Below, in pieces: positions 7,708-17,844 of a stretch of 64,000 nt of DNA (position 1 is the stretch's first letter; the number at the start of each line of letters is the position of its first letter). Both the position numbers and the translations under genes were made by a program. The notes under the pieces are model-generated. The model did not search any database. It saw nothing but the letters and a program-made list of their open reading frames with translations, and was not told the origin of the DNA. The DNA lies in the IMG/VR virus record IMGVR_UViG_3300045107_000039, positions 1 to 64,000 of that record, one strand, 5' to 3'. The stretch is from a virus.

Positions 7708-9914
7708 AAGGTCGGGCCTCCGGTGGCGTTAAAGTTCAAGCCGCCGCCGACAGTGACCGAGCCGTTGCCCGTGTCAATGTCCTGCGTCTGCTCGTCATCC
7801 TCCTTGCAGCCCTTCTTGGCTCCCGGACCCGAGCAACCAGGAGCAGGCGGACACGGCGGTGCCATGTAACCGGAGGCGAACACACGCTCGCTCATAGCCA
7901 TCTCGGTCCAGTGAACAATGCCGGTGAGAGGACAGATGACCGGGCACCGGCCGAGAATGACCGGGTAAAGGCAGGGACCACAACACTTCTTGCCAGCAGG
8001 CGGCGGGCAGTCCCGACCGGCCATCAGCAATATGTACTTCTCGGCAAAGAGAATATGTAGATCACCGGCATACCGGAAGTCAGTTTCCTCCGTCGCCCGA
8101 ATGTGCCGCTTAGAAACATATGTAAACTTGTCGGACGGGTTCTTATCTTTATCCCCGACCAAAACAATGTCCATGTCATACGTCTGTCGGATGGCGTGAC
8201 CACCGGCCCGTAGCATAACAACGCCCGGCTGGCCCTGCGGCCGACCCTGGAACCGCAGGAAGTGCGGCCCACGCTCCCGGTTACATTTCGGGTCGTTCTG
8301 CGGGTCCACGCACTGCGGGTGCGTGATCTGAATCCACTGGTTCTGCGTCTCCTCCTGGCTGTTGTCGTCGTTGTACCGCATCTCCAGCCCGTACCCGGAC
8401 CGAATCTGAATGTACGCCTTCGTCGCCTTCGCCTGCGGCGTGCCACCCTCGGTGCGGCACGGGCCGCACTGCTTGTTCATGTGGTCAACCATGTTGATCT
8501 GGTGGTTGCTCGTGGACTGAAGGTGAATACCACGGTTCTCACCAGCGTAGTTCGGCGGACACGGGATGCACCCCGGCGAGCCAATCGTCTCGTCGTTCAT
8601 CTCGATCTTGTTGCCCGTCGCCGTCTGCAAACGGATGTAGTTGTCCTTCCCACGCAGGCCCGTGTCCTCCTCCTTATCGTTCATGATGAAGGCGTGACCC
8701 GTGGCCGACTTGATGTACATCCGGCCCTCGAACTTGTCCGTGCAGCCGAAGTCGAACTGATCCATCGACCGCTCCCAGATCGGCTTGCCACGGGGTTCCT
8801 CAACCGAGTCGTCGAACACCATCGTGTGCCCGCCAATCGAGAGAATCTGCACACCCGACTGCGGCAGGTCGCACTTGTTGTTCTGCGGCGTACCCGGCCC
8901 ACGGTACGGGCGGCACTCGTTCTGGTGCTTGAAGTATTTGTTGGCACCCTTCTGCGACTTGTAATACTTCGAGTTCGGGTCGGGCGTACTCGGGTGCCCG
9001 CCCAGGATCGGGTCGTCGCAGTTGTCCTCTTTTTCAATCGGTTTGCCGTGCGGGTCGGTGAAGTACGGCAACGCCCCCTGGTTTTCCGAACACGGCCCCA
9101 GGTCGCTACCGCCGGGGGTCGGCGGACAACTCGGGTGGGACCACTGCCCGCCGTAGTGGATGTGATCGTCCTTGAAGATCATCCAGTTGCCGCAACCGGA
9201 CATGATCTCGATACGTTTCCAGCGGCGGTTACACTTGGCGTCACCGTCCACCATCTTCAGCATGTGTTTTTCAGGCGTCTTGAACCCGTAGATGTTCGGG
9301 TATGTGAGGCGGCGTTGCTCCTCGGAGTTGTTCACGAACTCACGCAGGGAGTTGAAGTCCTTGCCGTTGTACGACTCGGTGTTCCACGGCGGGAGAACCT
9401 GGGACTCGTCGTTCGGGCCGACGAGGTAGCCCTTCCGGTGGCCGCTGTAGACCTGATAGTATTCCTGAACCGGGAAGCCGAACTTGCTCCCGCCCGGCCC
9501 ACGGTCCCGGTGCCACATCGTCCCGATGTAGTACGGCTGCGACCGGACGCCGTTCTCAAACAACATGCAGATGGTCGATCCCGGCGGCGGCACCCAATTC
9601 AAGCCGCAGTCGTCGAACCCGCCCATCGTGCTGACGGGCTTGGCGAACGGCAGGGACTTGATCGGCGTGTCCGGGGAGTGTAAAACGGGGTGGTAGAAGC
9701 GGACCCGGTTCTCCTTCAGCGGGTCCAGGGTGGACACGCACAGGGCACGGGACATATTGTGCAACGACGGAGATTGGGTCTTCTTCGGGAACTTGGTGCG
9801 GCGGGCAGACTTCACGTCCACCGCCATCTCGTTAACCGTTGCCTCCAGTTGCGTAATCTTTGTATGCAGGGCGTCGATGTAACTGCCCAGGCTCACGTTC
9901 TGTTGTTGAGTCAT
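7704..9914 (-). CDS. Central spike / hub protein, gp5-VgrG-like, cysteine-rich
   Basis: 736 residues, ATG at 9914. A short coiled N terminus (SYIDALHTKITQLEATVNEM) precedes an OB-fold-like domain (about 58-135: RALCVSTLDPLKENRVRFYH, then WVPPPGSTICMLFENG and YYIGTMWHRDRGP) typical of gp5/VgrG spike proteins. A long beta-repeat region follows with periodic HTMVFDDS / HAFIMNDKE / NKIEMNDE / HQINMVD units, as expected for a trimeric beta-helix. The C-terminal 120 residues are rich in Cys and Pro (CPPPAGKKCCGPC, CPPAPGC), suggesting metal-bound or disulphide-rich tip segments instead of a separate PAAR protein. Neighbours are gp25-like and hub genes. Confidence 0.87.
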   Translation of the reverse strand: MTQQQNVSLGSYIDALHTKITQLEATVNEMAVDVKSARRTKFPKKTQSPSLHNMSRALCVSTLDPLKENRVRFYHPVLHSPDTPIKSLPFAKPVSTMGGFDDCGLNWVPPPGSTICMLFENGVRSQPYYIGTMWHRDRGPGGSKFGFPVQEYYQVYSGHRKGYLVGPNDESQVLPPWNTESYNGKDFNSLREFVNNSEEQRRLTYPNIYGFKTPEKHMLKMVDGDAKCNRRWKRIEIMSGCGNWMIFKDDHIHYGGQWSHPSCPPTPGGSDLGPCSENQGALPYFTDPHGKPIEKEDNCDDPILGGHPSTPDPNSKYYKSQKGANKYFKHQNECRPYRGPGTPQNNKCDLPQSGVQILSIGGHTMVFDDSVEEPRGKPIWERSMDQFDFGCTDKFEGRMYIKSATGHAFIMNDKEEDTGLRGKDNYIRLQTATGNKIEMNDETIGSPGCIPCPPNYAGENRGIHLQSTSNHQINMVDHMNKQCGPCRTEGGTPQAKATKAYIQIRSGYGLEMRYNDDNSQEETQNQWIQITHPQCVDPQNDPKCNRERGPHFLRFQGRPQGQPGVVMLRAGGHAIRQTYDMDIVLVGDKDKNPSDKFTYVSKRHIRATEETDFRYAGDLHILFAEKYILLMAGRDCPPPAGKKCCGPCLYPVILGRCPVICPLTGIVHWTEMAMSERVFASGYMAPPCPPAPGCSGPGAKKGCKEDDEQTQDIDTGNGSVTVGGGLNFNATGGPTL

Positions 9915-9923
9915 CTATCCTCA

Positions 9924-11441
9924 TTAGCAATTCGCAGGCGGCACCCAGCCGCCCGATCCCAATCCACCCACCGGCTCGCCCACGTTCGTGTCAACGCCTG
10001 GGCCTGTCAAGAAGACCTGGAAGTTGGTGGTGAACTTCCCGTCCCCGGTGATTCGGTGAACCACCTGCTTAATCAACCAAGCCTTGTTACTCAAGATGGG
10101 GTTACAGCCCGGCGGCGGGACCGACAACCAGTCCCCACACCTACCCTGCCCCCCTCCGTTAATAAAGAAAGGGTTGAAGAAGATAAGCCAGAGATTGCGG
10201 TAAAGACACAAACTCGGCCGCAGCAGCGTCGGCTCGCCTACCACCACAAGGTCCGCCTCGATGGGGTAGTGATCCAACTTAAAGGCTTTCTGCTGCTTAC
10301 TTTGCGCCCGCTCGGTTTCGATGTTGGCCCGCCCGCCTTCCCGGTTGACCATGTTCTCGTCGGCGGCGGAAGTTGTTTGCGAACCCGTGTCGCCGAGTCG
10401 TTCACGACGCAAAGATTCGCAGTCGTAGATGCCCTCGTTGCGACCGCCCGTGTCCGGGTTGCCGCTGGTCTGGGCTTCACCCATGCTACCACCGGCGTTC
10501 GTCAGTGAAGAGAAGTTCCACTTGATCTTCGGGTTGAACTCGACGACCTTGCTGTACTGCCCGCCGTTGATGACGTAGGCACCCAACATCCGGCCTTCCC
10601 AATCCAGCGTCTCGCCGCAGTTCGGCTTCGTGTCTTCCCAGAAGATCATCTCGCCGCCCTCGGCCTCGGAGTTGTAGGCGGGAATCCAGCCCTTCTTCCG
10701 GTCCGTGTTGTAGTCCTTCAGCCAGTTCAGTGCGGCCGTGATCTTGTCTACGTTGTTGGCCTCCCACTTGCCCTTCGGCCCCCTCATCCGGTCGCCGTTG
10801 TCGAACTTATCGAACCCGCACGGCTCGGGGCTGCCGCCGCACGACCCGCTACCCACCCGGAGGAACTTCACGTCCGCCACGATGGGTTCAGTCGGTCCCT
10901 CCTTGAACATCTTCTTGATAGCCTCAGTCAAGAACTCGGCCTGATCGCCCTCGCCGCCGTAAATCTTCGTGAACTTGGCGTCGGCAGCCACGGCGGTAAT
11001 GTCCTTGCCCGTAACCTCGAACATGAACTTACCACCGGCGAAGTTACACACGATGTCCATGCACATCATGTGATATTTCGGAGATTTCTCGACGATGCCG
11101 CCGCCCCCGCCGCACAGCGAGTTGATCCACCCGAAGTCAACCTCCATCGTCACGCCACCGGCGGGCGTGGCGCACTTGGCGTCCTTCAGAATGTCTTCCA
11201 TGAACTTCGTGAACGAGCCGCCGAAGTCATCGTGAATCGTAACACGGCACTCGAACCCGTTGCCGTGCCCGAACTCGAAGTCCTTGATGCAGGCACGGTT
11301 CTCGATGGACGGAGCGGAGTCGTTGCCCACGCTGATCTCGATGCCCGACACCTTGAACTTGATGCGGACGAACGGCGAAAGCGTGTGCCCCTCGGGCGGA
11401 CGCTTGATGCAATCGGTTGCTAAATTACAGGCTCCTGACAT
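9924..11441 (-). CDS. Baseplate hub protein, gpD/gp27-like
   Basis: 505 residues, ATG at 11441. The N-terminal half (FVRIKFKVSGIEISVGNDSA, CIKDFEFGHGNGFECRVTIHDD, then FMFEVTGKDITAV) has the strand order of gp27/gpD hub proteins that bind the spike. A Gly/Cys-rich loop (NSLCGGGGG) sits at about residue 110. The second half (NWLKDYNTDRKKGWIP, SLCLYRNLWLIFFNPFFING) continues the hub fold. It lies directly upstream of the spike gene with a 9-base gap, consistent with co-assembly. Several cysteines are shared with the spike's cysteine-rich character. Confidence 0.82.
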   Translation of the reverse strand: MSGACNLATDCIKRPPEGHTLSPFVRIKFKVSGIEISVGNDSAPSIENRACIKDFEFGHGNGFECRVTIHDDFGGSFTKFMEDILKDAKCATPAGGVTMEVDFGWINSLCGGGGGIVEKSPKYHMMCMDIVCNFAGGKFMFEVTGKDITAVAADAKFTKIYGGEGDQAEFLTEAIKKMFKEGPTEPIVADVKFLRVGSGSCGGSPEPCGFDKFDNGDRMRGPKGKWEANNVDKITAALNWLKDYNTDRKKGWIPAYNSEAEGGEMIFWEDTKPNCGETLDWEGRMLGAYVINGGQYSKVVEFNPKIKWNFSSLTNAGGSMGEAQTSGNPDTGGRNEGIYDCESLRRERLGDTGSQTTSAADENMVNREGGRANIETERAQSKQQKAFKLDHYPIEADLVVVGEPTLLRPSLCLYRNLWLIFFNPFFINGGGQGRCGDWLSVPPPGCNPILSNKAWLIKQVVHRITGDGKFTTNFQVFLTGPGVDTNVGEPVGGLGSGGWVPPANC

Positions 11442-11447
11442 AATCTC

Positions 11448-11768
11448 TTAGAACAAATGGGGAAGGAGGATGGTACGACCCGCTTTGAAGTCGTAGATGT
11501 CTTTGATGTTGTTGGCTTCCATGATCTTCCACCAGTAGTCAACGGACCCGTAGAAGTCGTAAGAAACCAAGTCCGGGCGGAACTCAACACCCTTGTTGAT
11601 GACCATGATCTTTTCTTTACCATCCGGCTCGTACTTGGTTCGGATGTAGGTGTCGAACGTGATGAACTTCTGTTCGCCGTAGTAGATCACCTTGCGTGTG
11701 GCATACCGACTCGACCCCGTGACGAGGGTTTCGGCACGGATGTCGGTCACTTGGATGGGGACTGTCAT
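11448..11768 (-). CDS. gp53-like / LysM-type baseplate protein
   Basis: 106 residues, ATG at 11768. The sequence MVINKGVEFRPDLVSYDFYG followed by DYWWKIMEANNIKDIYDFKA and GRTILLPH is the signature of T4 gp53-like wedge proteins, whose C-terminal part is a LysM-like fold ending in an I-x-[IL]-P strand. It is predicted to bridge hub and wedge. It lies between the tube-adaptor gene and the hub gene, 2 bases after the former. Confidence 0.88.
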   Translation of the reverse strand: MTVPIQVTDIRAETLVTGSSRYATRKVIYYGEQKFITFDTYIRTKYEPDGKEKIMVINKGVEFRPDLVSYDFYGSVDYWWKIMEANNIKDIYDFKAGRTILLPHLF

Positions 11769-11770
11769 GT

Positions 11771-12304
11771 TTACCTACCTGACTGGAAGATTCGGTTGTT
11801 ATAAGGTAGCTCGGAAGAGGAATATACAACCTGCCAAGTCGTATCAACGTCGAATTTGTAAGGCAGGTAGGTTTCCTCGTCCCAGGCCACGTCCGTCGGG
11901 AACTTCACGCTGTACTGCTGCAACGTGCAGCACAGGTCTTCCGTCGCCAACAGGTCGCCGCACCGGACTTTACAGATCACCGGCGGGAGGAACGGGGCAC
12001 CGCCCGTCCCCGGCCGGGGGTAGGCGGCACTCTGGATGGCCCGCAACGCCTGGAAGTTACGCTGGATGTCCTGTTCTTCCAGAACAAAGAAGTGCAACTG
12101 GATCGAGAGGCTGCGGGTGTCGGAGTGCGAGTAGGTGTGGAGCGGCGAGGACCGGCCGATGATGCCCTCGCCGTTGTACACGACCGACTTGGAATCACTC
12201 AAGTCGGGCAGGTTGGTGAACGTAATCTTGATCGCACCCGGAATGTCGATGTAGCACTTTTCAAGTTGCCGCATCTGCCCGAGTGGAGTTGTTGCCTTTG
12301 GCAT
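11771..12304 (-). CDS. CIS-tube-like tail tube/baseplate adaptor
   Basis: 177 residues, ATG at 12304. ITFTNLPDLSDSKSVVYNGE, then IIGRSSPLHTYSHSDTRSLS and IQLHFF resemble the N-terminal domain of contractile-injection-system tube adaptors (Afp7-like) and T4 gp48/gp54 tube initiators. In injection systems this domain is often fused to a LysM domain; here the LysM-like part appears to be the separate downstream 106-residue gene. Probable role: capping or initiating the tail tube on the hub. Confidence 0.7.
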   Translation of the reverse strand: MPKATTPLGQMRQLEKCYIDIPGAIKITFTNLPDLSDSKSVVYNGEGIIGRSSPLHTYSHSDTRSLSIQLHFFVLEEQDIQRNFQALRAIQSAAYPRPGTGGAPFLPPVICKVRCGDLLATEDLCCTLQQYSVKFPTDVAWDEETYLPYKFDVDTTWQVVYSSSELPYNNRIFQSGR

Positions 12305-12318
12305 ATTACTCCTTAGTC

Positions 12319-15300
12319 TTAACCACGGGACGTGCCGAGGATGTTAGCGTTGTCGCTGTAGGACATGTCGGCCAAGTGCGTCCAGTCGCCGTTCAGCCAC
12401 GACTTGTTGTAGCCGTCACGCAGGCCGGAGTTCTCGACGCTCGGGGCACCGCCGCCAGGACTGCTGCCACCGGCAGCAACCAGAACATTCGTGTCCTTGT
12501 CACGGATGGCCGTGAGCAGGTTGATGATCTCGTCTAGGCGACCGCTCTCAACGGCTTCGGCAATCCGTTCGAGGATCGGCAGAGCCATCCCGCCGCCGCT
12601 ACCGCCGCTCGGCTGGTCGAGCAACTGACGCTGGAGGATGTATTCCTCAACGTCCCCGGAGGAAGCCAGCAGGTTCGAGGAAACACGTCCCCGGACCGGC
12701 AGACCACGCACCCGGCGTGACTGGTTAATGTAGTTATTCGTCGTGCCGCTAGAAGCGTTGCCCTGCGTAGTCGCTTCCTGGTACTCGCTCTGATTGTTGT
12801 AATACAACCCGCTACCGGCCGACGCCGTGCTGTTGTTGTTAGTGGTGGCGTTGGTGCCCGTGCCGCCGGTCGGGCCGAAGCCGAACATGTCAGCCAACGC
12901 CCCAATCGGGCTGTTGCTGATCCCGTTTCGCATCGACTCGAAGAACGACTCCCGCACGTTCGACGCAGCGAACAAGCCGGTTTCCACCGGGTTCGAGGCT
13001 GCCCGCTCGGTACGGCCGGTCAGTTGGTCCCAGACCTGAGTCGCCCGGTCCCAGAACGTCGGCTGGTTGCCGTTGTTACGGGACGGGTCGGTTTCAGAAC
13101 TGTTCCACATCCGGTCGAACATGCTGACGGCGTTTTCCCACAACGACCCCTGTTGGATCGTCTCGCTGTTCACCGTGTCCAGGGCTTCCGTCACGGTGTT
13201 ACGGGCGAACAGACCCATGTCCTGCACGCTCGCCAAGATACCGTCCACGACTCCCGGCGGTTCGGGCATCTCGAATTCCATCTCCGGGAACTCGAAGTCG
13301 CCGAGGAGGACTTCTTGTGCTTCAATGATGACCGATTCGAGGGCGTCACTGTTGACTTCCCCGAACATGTTCGAGAACTCCTTGTTGGCCTGCTCGCTCG
13401 TCTCGTAGATCGCCTCCGACACCTGCGTGTTGTCGAACAAGCCGCTGTTCACGACGCTGGCCTGCTGTTGCAACAGACGGTTCGTTTCCGCCCCGTTCGA
13501 GGCGATCTCGCCGAGGAATTCTTCGACGGTCTTACGACGTGGCTCCGGCTGTACGGCAGCGGCAGGCTGCGGCGTTCTCACGCCGACCATGTTCAACATG
13601 CGATCCCACCACGAGCCGCCGGTAGCACCGCCAGTGCCACCGCCGCCCTGTGCCGGTTGTTCTTCACGGCGTCCGCCGCCGAACCCGAACATGCTGCCGA
13701 TGCCGTCCACGATGGACGAAACCGGAGCAGTTAGCGTTGTAATGAACGAGTCCAGGCCACTCGTCATGGCCTCGCCGCCCTGTTCGTTACCGAACAAACC
13801 TAAGCCGAGGCTGCGAGCGAAGCCGCCGAACACCCGACCGCCGTTGAAGGCACCACGGCTCGTGGCCTTGCCTTGCAATGCCTGTGCGTCCTCTTCCGGG
13901 ACGACCATTTCGCCACGGTGCAGGAACGCCAAACCGTCTTGCAGAATGCCCATCGACCCGATGTCGAACAACTCAAAGTCGATGCCCAGGGCACGAGTGA
14001 CAGCGTTGTTCGTGACGGTGTTCGCAGCGTCGGCTGCCAGCCCGGCTCCGGCACTCAGAATCTTCCGCCCGCCCGTGAGAACGTCTCCGTTCATGATGTC
14101 GCTTACGCCGCCCGCCGCTTCCGCAACTCGCTGTCCGCCCGGAATGAGGCTGAGGATGAAGTCCATGACCTTCTGGAACGTCTCCTGCAAGATTCTCGGC
14201 AGGTCCGTAGTGATCCAGTTGAAGCCCGCCCCGAGTGCGTCCCAAATTGCTTGAGGCACTTGGTCAATAGCCCACTGGAATGCTCCAGATACCAAATTGG
14301 GCAGGTCGGTAACGAGCCAGTTGAAGCCCTGCACCAACAACTCCCCGATACCCGTCACAAGCCACATGAAGCCCTGTGCGAGATACTTAGGCAACTCGAA
14401 GATCAGCCAGTTGAACGCCTGCTTCAAGCCGTTCACGATCCAGTTCACCACGAGCGGTATGCCCTGAATGAACAAGCTGAAGAACGCCTTGATGGCCTTG
14501 CCGAACAACTCGCCAGAGTTCTTGAAGATGTTTGTCAATCCCTCCCAAATCTTGCTGCCGTCCAGGGTGAAGATACCCGACAACACCTGCCACAGCCCCT
14601 TGAAGAAGACAAACACGCCCTTCAATGCAGGCACGAGGAAGCCTGCGATCCACTGAGCCGTTGTCTTGATGAACGGCATCAGGAAGCGGATCGCATCCCC
14701 CAGACCCTTACCGATCCAGCGTGCGAAGTCACCGAACTGTTTGCCGACCCACTTGAGGGCGTCGGAAATACCTTGCATAATGTCGAAGGTCGAAGCACCG
14801 GCACCGAACACTTCGTCGAACGCCCCGCTGATCGGCACGAGGACTTCCGTCTTGAACATCTGGAAGGCTTCGTTGATCGGCTCCCAGACAGCGTTGAAGC
14901 CGTCCCACAGACCCTTCCAGTATTCCCAAATGCCCAGACCGATACCCTTGATGACCGCCCACAACACTTCGAACGGCTTGAGCAACATGTCACCCAGCAG
15001 GGCGAGCGGCCAGAACTTGTCGAAGAACTTGGCGAGGGCCACGGTCCATGTGCCCGTCGGCCCGATGTACTCGGAGAAGATACCGAACGTGATGAAGTCC
15101 AGAATACCCGTCAAGAAGCCAGCCGACTTGGCAGCCGCCTTCTGCGTGTAGGTGAGTTCTTCCTGCCGAACGTTGAAGATTTCGGTAGCTTTGCTTGCCG
15201 CTTCCATAGCGTTGACGAAGCCGCCGCCCAACGCCGTAGCGAGGGTAACGACCCAGCCAATCGGGTTGCTTGCACCAAGAGCAAGACCTGCGACCTTAGC

Positions 15301-17844
15301 ACCGGCCCCGGCGAGTGCCTTAACACCCATCGCACCCAGCACACGGCTACCGACGCCGCCAGCAACACGAGCGACAGCACCACCGGCACGCATTGCAACG
15401 CCGCCGACTGCCCGGCCTGCACCCATAAGACCGGCACCGGCACGACCCGCCATACCTGCGAGGCCCGCACCAGCCCGTCCGAGTAGACCCGGAGCGGCTG
15501 CACCGGCAGCACGTCCAGCAACAGCACCACCGGCCCGACCTGCGGCTGCACCAGCGGCACGCCCGGCAACTTGACCGGCTGCGGCAGTCCCGGCTTCGGC
15601 AGCAACGGTGGCACCTGCACGTCCGCCGATACCCAACATGCGACCGGCACCACGACCCAAACCGCCAAGCATTCTTCCGCCACGGCCGAGCAGACCCGTC
15701 GGCAGGCTCAACAGGCCCATGCCCGCCTTAGCCGCCATCAGTGCAACAGCCGCACCCATGATGAGTTCGAAGGATGCAAACGCCGTATAAAGCCGTGTCA
15801 CGGCCTGGGTCAACATTTCGTTAACCTTCTTCAACTCCAGGTTGGCCTTCGCCACCGGGTCTTGGTTGGCCCGTTCCTGGGTCATTACCTCGTTCTCAAC
15901 CTCCTGCAAGATCGCACCGAATTCACGGGCCGACGCCGGGTCAAGCAACCCACGCTGCAACCCTTCCTGCGTCAAACCACGTCGGCGTAGTGCGGCGTTG
16001 AAATCGACACCGGACGCCCGGCTTCTGTTGGCAAGGTCGCCGACGCTTTGTTGAATAAGTCTCGCTGCCGCTTCCGGGCCTTGTAGCTGTGCGTCGGCAC
16101 GGCCTTCCCGCCGCATCCGCTGGTTGAACTGTTCCAACGCCTGCCCCAAGTTGCCACGACTGCTGAGCAGGTCGGTCAACTGAGACGCCTGCTGCCGACG
16201 GTCGGTCTGAACGAACGTGTCACGCTGCCGCTCGGCAAGCTGACGACCTTCTGGGGTTGTGGCCCGGTTGATGCGTTCCTCGAACCCTCTCATCCGGTCG
16301 CCGAACGACATGGAGGATTCTTGGTACGCCTTGTACAAGTTCTGAAGTTCACCGGCACCCATACCCGTGACGTTCCGAATCTGTTGTTCAAGAACGCCCG
16401 TGTCCTGACCGGCGTCACGCATCTGCTGGAGTCGGTCAAGCAACTGAGATGGGTCTACGCCGCCAAGACCGATGGAAGCCAAACGCCCTCGCAGGGTCCG
16501 CATGATCTCTTGCTGCATCCGCCGCTGCTGCTGTCCGCCCGTCAACATCGAGCCGGTCATGCTCTGACCCGCCCGCTGTGCCGACTCGGCGATGATGCTT
16601 GCGATGGCTGGCTCGGCCTGTGCGAGAGTACGAACACCCTGGGACATAGCTTGGTTGAACCGTGCCCCGATGTCTTCAGCACCGAACTTCTGCAACGAAG
16701 TCTGGGTCTGAATGATCTGGGCCATAGCCTGCTGGCTGATACCGGCGAAGTTTCGGACTTCCTTAACGAGAACGGACGCAGCCTTCGTGGCCTGCAACAG
16801 TTCGTCGCCGGTCACGCCGCTGTTCCGGGCAACCTGTTCCATTTCACGACCCACGAAGCTCAACTGCTCGTTGGTCAACCCCAGGTGCCGGTTCCACTCG
16901 CTGAACAACTCGGCCGTACCTTCGGCGGACGCACCGATCATGTTGGCGGTACGCAAGCTGTTCTTAGTCAATCTCATCGCATCTTGGGCGGTCCGTTGAT
17001 GCACCCGTCCGGCCACGACTTCCGTGGTCAAGCCACGCTGCATTTCCTTCCGGTACAGGGTTGCGGCCTTGCCCCACTCCTGGCCCGTTTCTCTTGCCAC
17101 GTTGGCGAGGTTGATGTACTCACGCTCCATGTTCGTCATCGCCACGCCCGCACCCTGCGTTTCGTAGGCGAACATACGCATGTCTTGAGTGAACTTTACC
17201 CCGTCCCCGATGCCTTTGAACGTGTTTTGCCAGTCGAGGCCGATCTTCTGGAGGCCACTGGAGAGCATCCCGAGAGCCTTGTTGACGACCATGTTCGTCG
17301 CCACCAACACGCCCGTGATCTTCGTCATCCGCTTCGCTTCTGCGTCCCCGGCGTCACCGAGAGCAGCAGGCAAGGAACCCCCGCCACCGCCCCCTCCTCC
17401 ACCACCAGTAGGACCGGCACCGCCGCCCCCTCCACCGCCGCCACCCCCGGCGAGGGCACGTTCGACGGCCTTCGACATGTTAATGTTGATGCCGCCGAGG
17501 AGTGTCTTGTTCAGGTTGTTGATGGCGTTGTAGGTCCGGCCCATGACCACAGCGAGGTTGCCCATATTGAGCGGCTTGGTCTTGGCGGCAGACGTAGAAG
17601 CACCCGGCACACGGTTCGCCAACTCCTTCAAGTTGCGTTCGACCGTATCGGACAGTTCCTTAAGTTCTTTGGTGAGGTTCTTGTCCCAATTTTCCAGAAT
17701 ACGCTTGATGTCGTCGAGCTTGGTGTGAGTGTCGTCGTCGGTAACACGAATCTCTGCGTCACGACGTACTTCGGCCATGAGGGCTTTCGCCAACTCCTCG
17801 CCGTTCATCACGTCAACGTAACTTCTGATGCTATCGGAGATCAC
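12319..17844 (-). CDS. Tail tape measure protein
   Basis: 1841 residues, by far the longest protein here, with a GTG start at 17844 (GTGA overlap with the upstream gene). Features are typical of a tape measure. There is a helical N terminus, and a Gly-rich linker (about 130-160). A long helical region has many QQ/ER repeats (about 240-690). An extreme Ala/Gly/Arg hydrophobic segment (about 715-880) and several amphipathic W/F-rich membrane-like segments (about 930-1240: LLGDMLLKPFEVLWAVIKGI) follow, then a disordered Ser/Asn/Gln/Gly-rich C-terminal third. It sets tail length and probably forms a channel during DNA injection. It sits between head-proximal genes and the baseplate genes, the usual position. 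Confidence 0.93.
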   Translation of the reverse strand: MISDSIRSYVDVMNGEELAKALMAEVRRDAEIRVTDDDTHTKLDDIKRILENWDKNLTKELKELSDTVERNLKELANRVPGASTSAAKTKPLNMGNLAVVMGRTYNAINNLNKTLLGGININMSKAVERALAGGGGGGGGGGAGPTGGGGGGGGGGSLPAALGDAGDAEAKRMTKITGVLVATNMVVNKALGMLSSGLQKIGLDWQNTFKGIGDGVKFTQDMRMFAYETQGAGVAMTNMEREYINLANVARETGQEWGKAATLYRKEMQRGLTTEVVAGRVHQRTAQDAMRLTKNSLRTANMIGASAEGTAELFSEWNRHLGLTNEQLSFVGREMEQVARNSGVTGDELLQATKAASVLVKEVRNFAGISQQAMAQIIQTQTSLQKFGAEDIGARFNQAMSQGVRTLAQAEPAIASIIAESAQRAGQSMTGSMLTGGQQQRRMQQEIMRTLRGRLASIGLGGVDPSQLLDRLQQMRDAGQDTGVLEQQIRNVTGMGAGELQNLYKAYQESSMSFGDRMRGFEERINRATTPEGRQLAERQRDTFVQTDRRQQASQLTDLLSSRGNLGQALEQFNQRMRREGRADAQLQGPEAAARLIQQSVGDLANRSRASGVDFNAALRRRGLTQEGLQRGLLDPASAREFGAILQEVENEVMTQERANQDPVAKANLELKKVNEMLTQAVTRLYTAFASFELIMGAAVALMAAKAGMGLLSLPTGLLGRGGRMLGGLGRGAGRMLGIGGRAGATVAAEAGTAAAGQVAGRAAGAAAGRAGGAVAGRAAGAAAPGLLGRAGAGLAGMAGRAGAGLMGAGRAVGGVAMRAGGAVARVAGGVGSRVLGAMGVKALAGAGAKVAGLALGASNPIGWVVTLATALGGGFVNAMEAASKATEIFNVRQEELTYTQKAAAKSAGFLTGILDFITFGIFSEYIGPTGTWTVALAKFFDKFWPLALLGDMLLKPFEVLWAVIKGIGLGIWEYWKGLWDGFNAVWEPINEAFQMFKTEVLVPISGAFDEVFGAGASTFDIMQGISDALKWVGKQFGDFARWIGKGLGDAIRFLMPFIKTTAQWIAGFLVPALKGVFVFFKGLWQVLSGIFTLDGSKIWEGLTNIFKNSGELFGKAIKAFFSLFIQGIPLVVNWIVNGLKQAFNWLIFELPKYLAQGFMWLVTGIGELLVQGFNWLVTDLPNLVSGAFQWAIDQVPQAIWDALGAGFNWITTDLPRILQETFQKVMDFILSLIPGGQRVAEAAGGVSDIMNGDVLTGGRKILSAGAGLAADAANTVTNNAVTRALGIDFELFDIGSMGILQDGLAFLHRGEMVVPEEDAQALQGKATSRGAFNGGRVFGGFARSLGLGLFGNEQGGEAMTSGLDSFITTLTAPVSSIVDGIGSMFGFGGGRREEQPAQGGGGTGGATGGSWWDRMLNMVGVRTPQPAAAVQPEPRRKTVEEFLGEIASNGAETNRLLQQQASVVNSGLFDNTQVSEAIYETSEQANKEFSNMFGEVNSDALESVIIEAQEVLLGDFEFPEMEFEMPEPPGVVDGILASVQDMGLFARNTVTEALDTVNSETIQQGSLWENAVSMFDRMWNSSETDPSRNNGNQPTFWDRATQVWDQLTGRTERAASNPVETGLFAASNVRESFFESMRNGISNSPIGALADMFGFGPTGGTGTNATTNNNSTASAGSGLYYNNQSEYQEATTQGNASSGTTNNYINQSRRVRGLPVRGRVSSNLLASSGDVEEYILQRQLLDQPSGGSGGGMALPILERIAEAVESGRLDEIINLLTAIRDKDTNVLVAAGGSSPGGGAPSVENSGLRDGYNKSWLNGDWTHLADMSYSDNANILGTSRG

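Noticed and set aside
2562-11423. Long plus-strand ORFs opposite baseplate genes
   Set aside because: Same shadow effect; the minus-strand genes have recognised domains.
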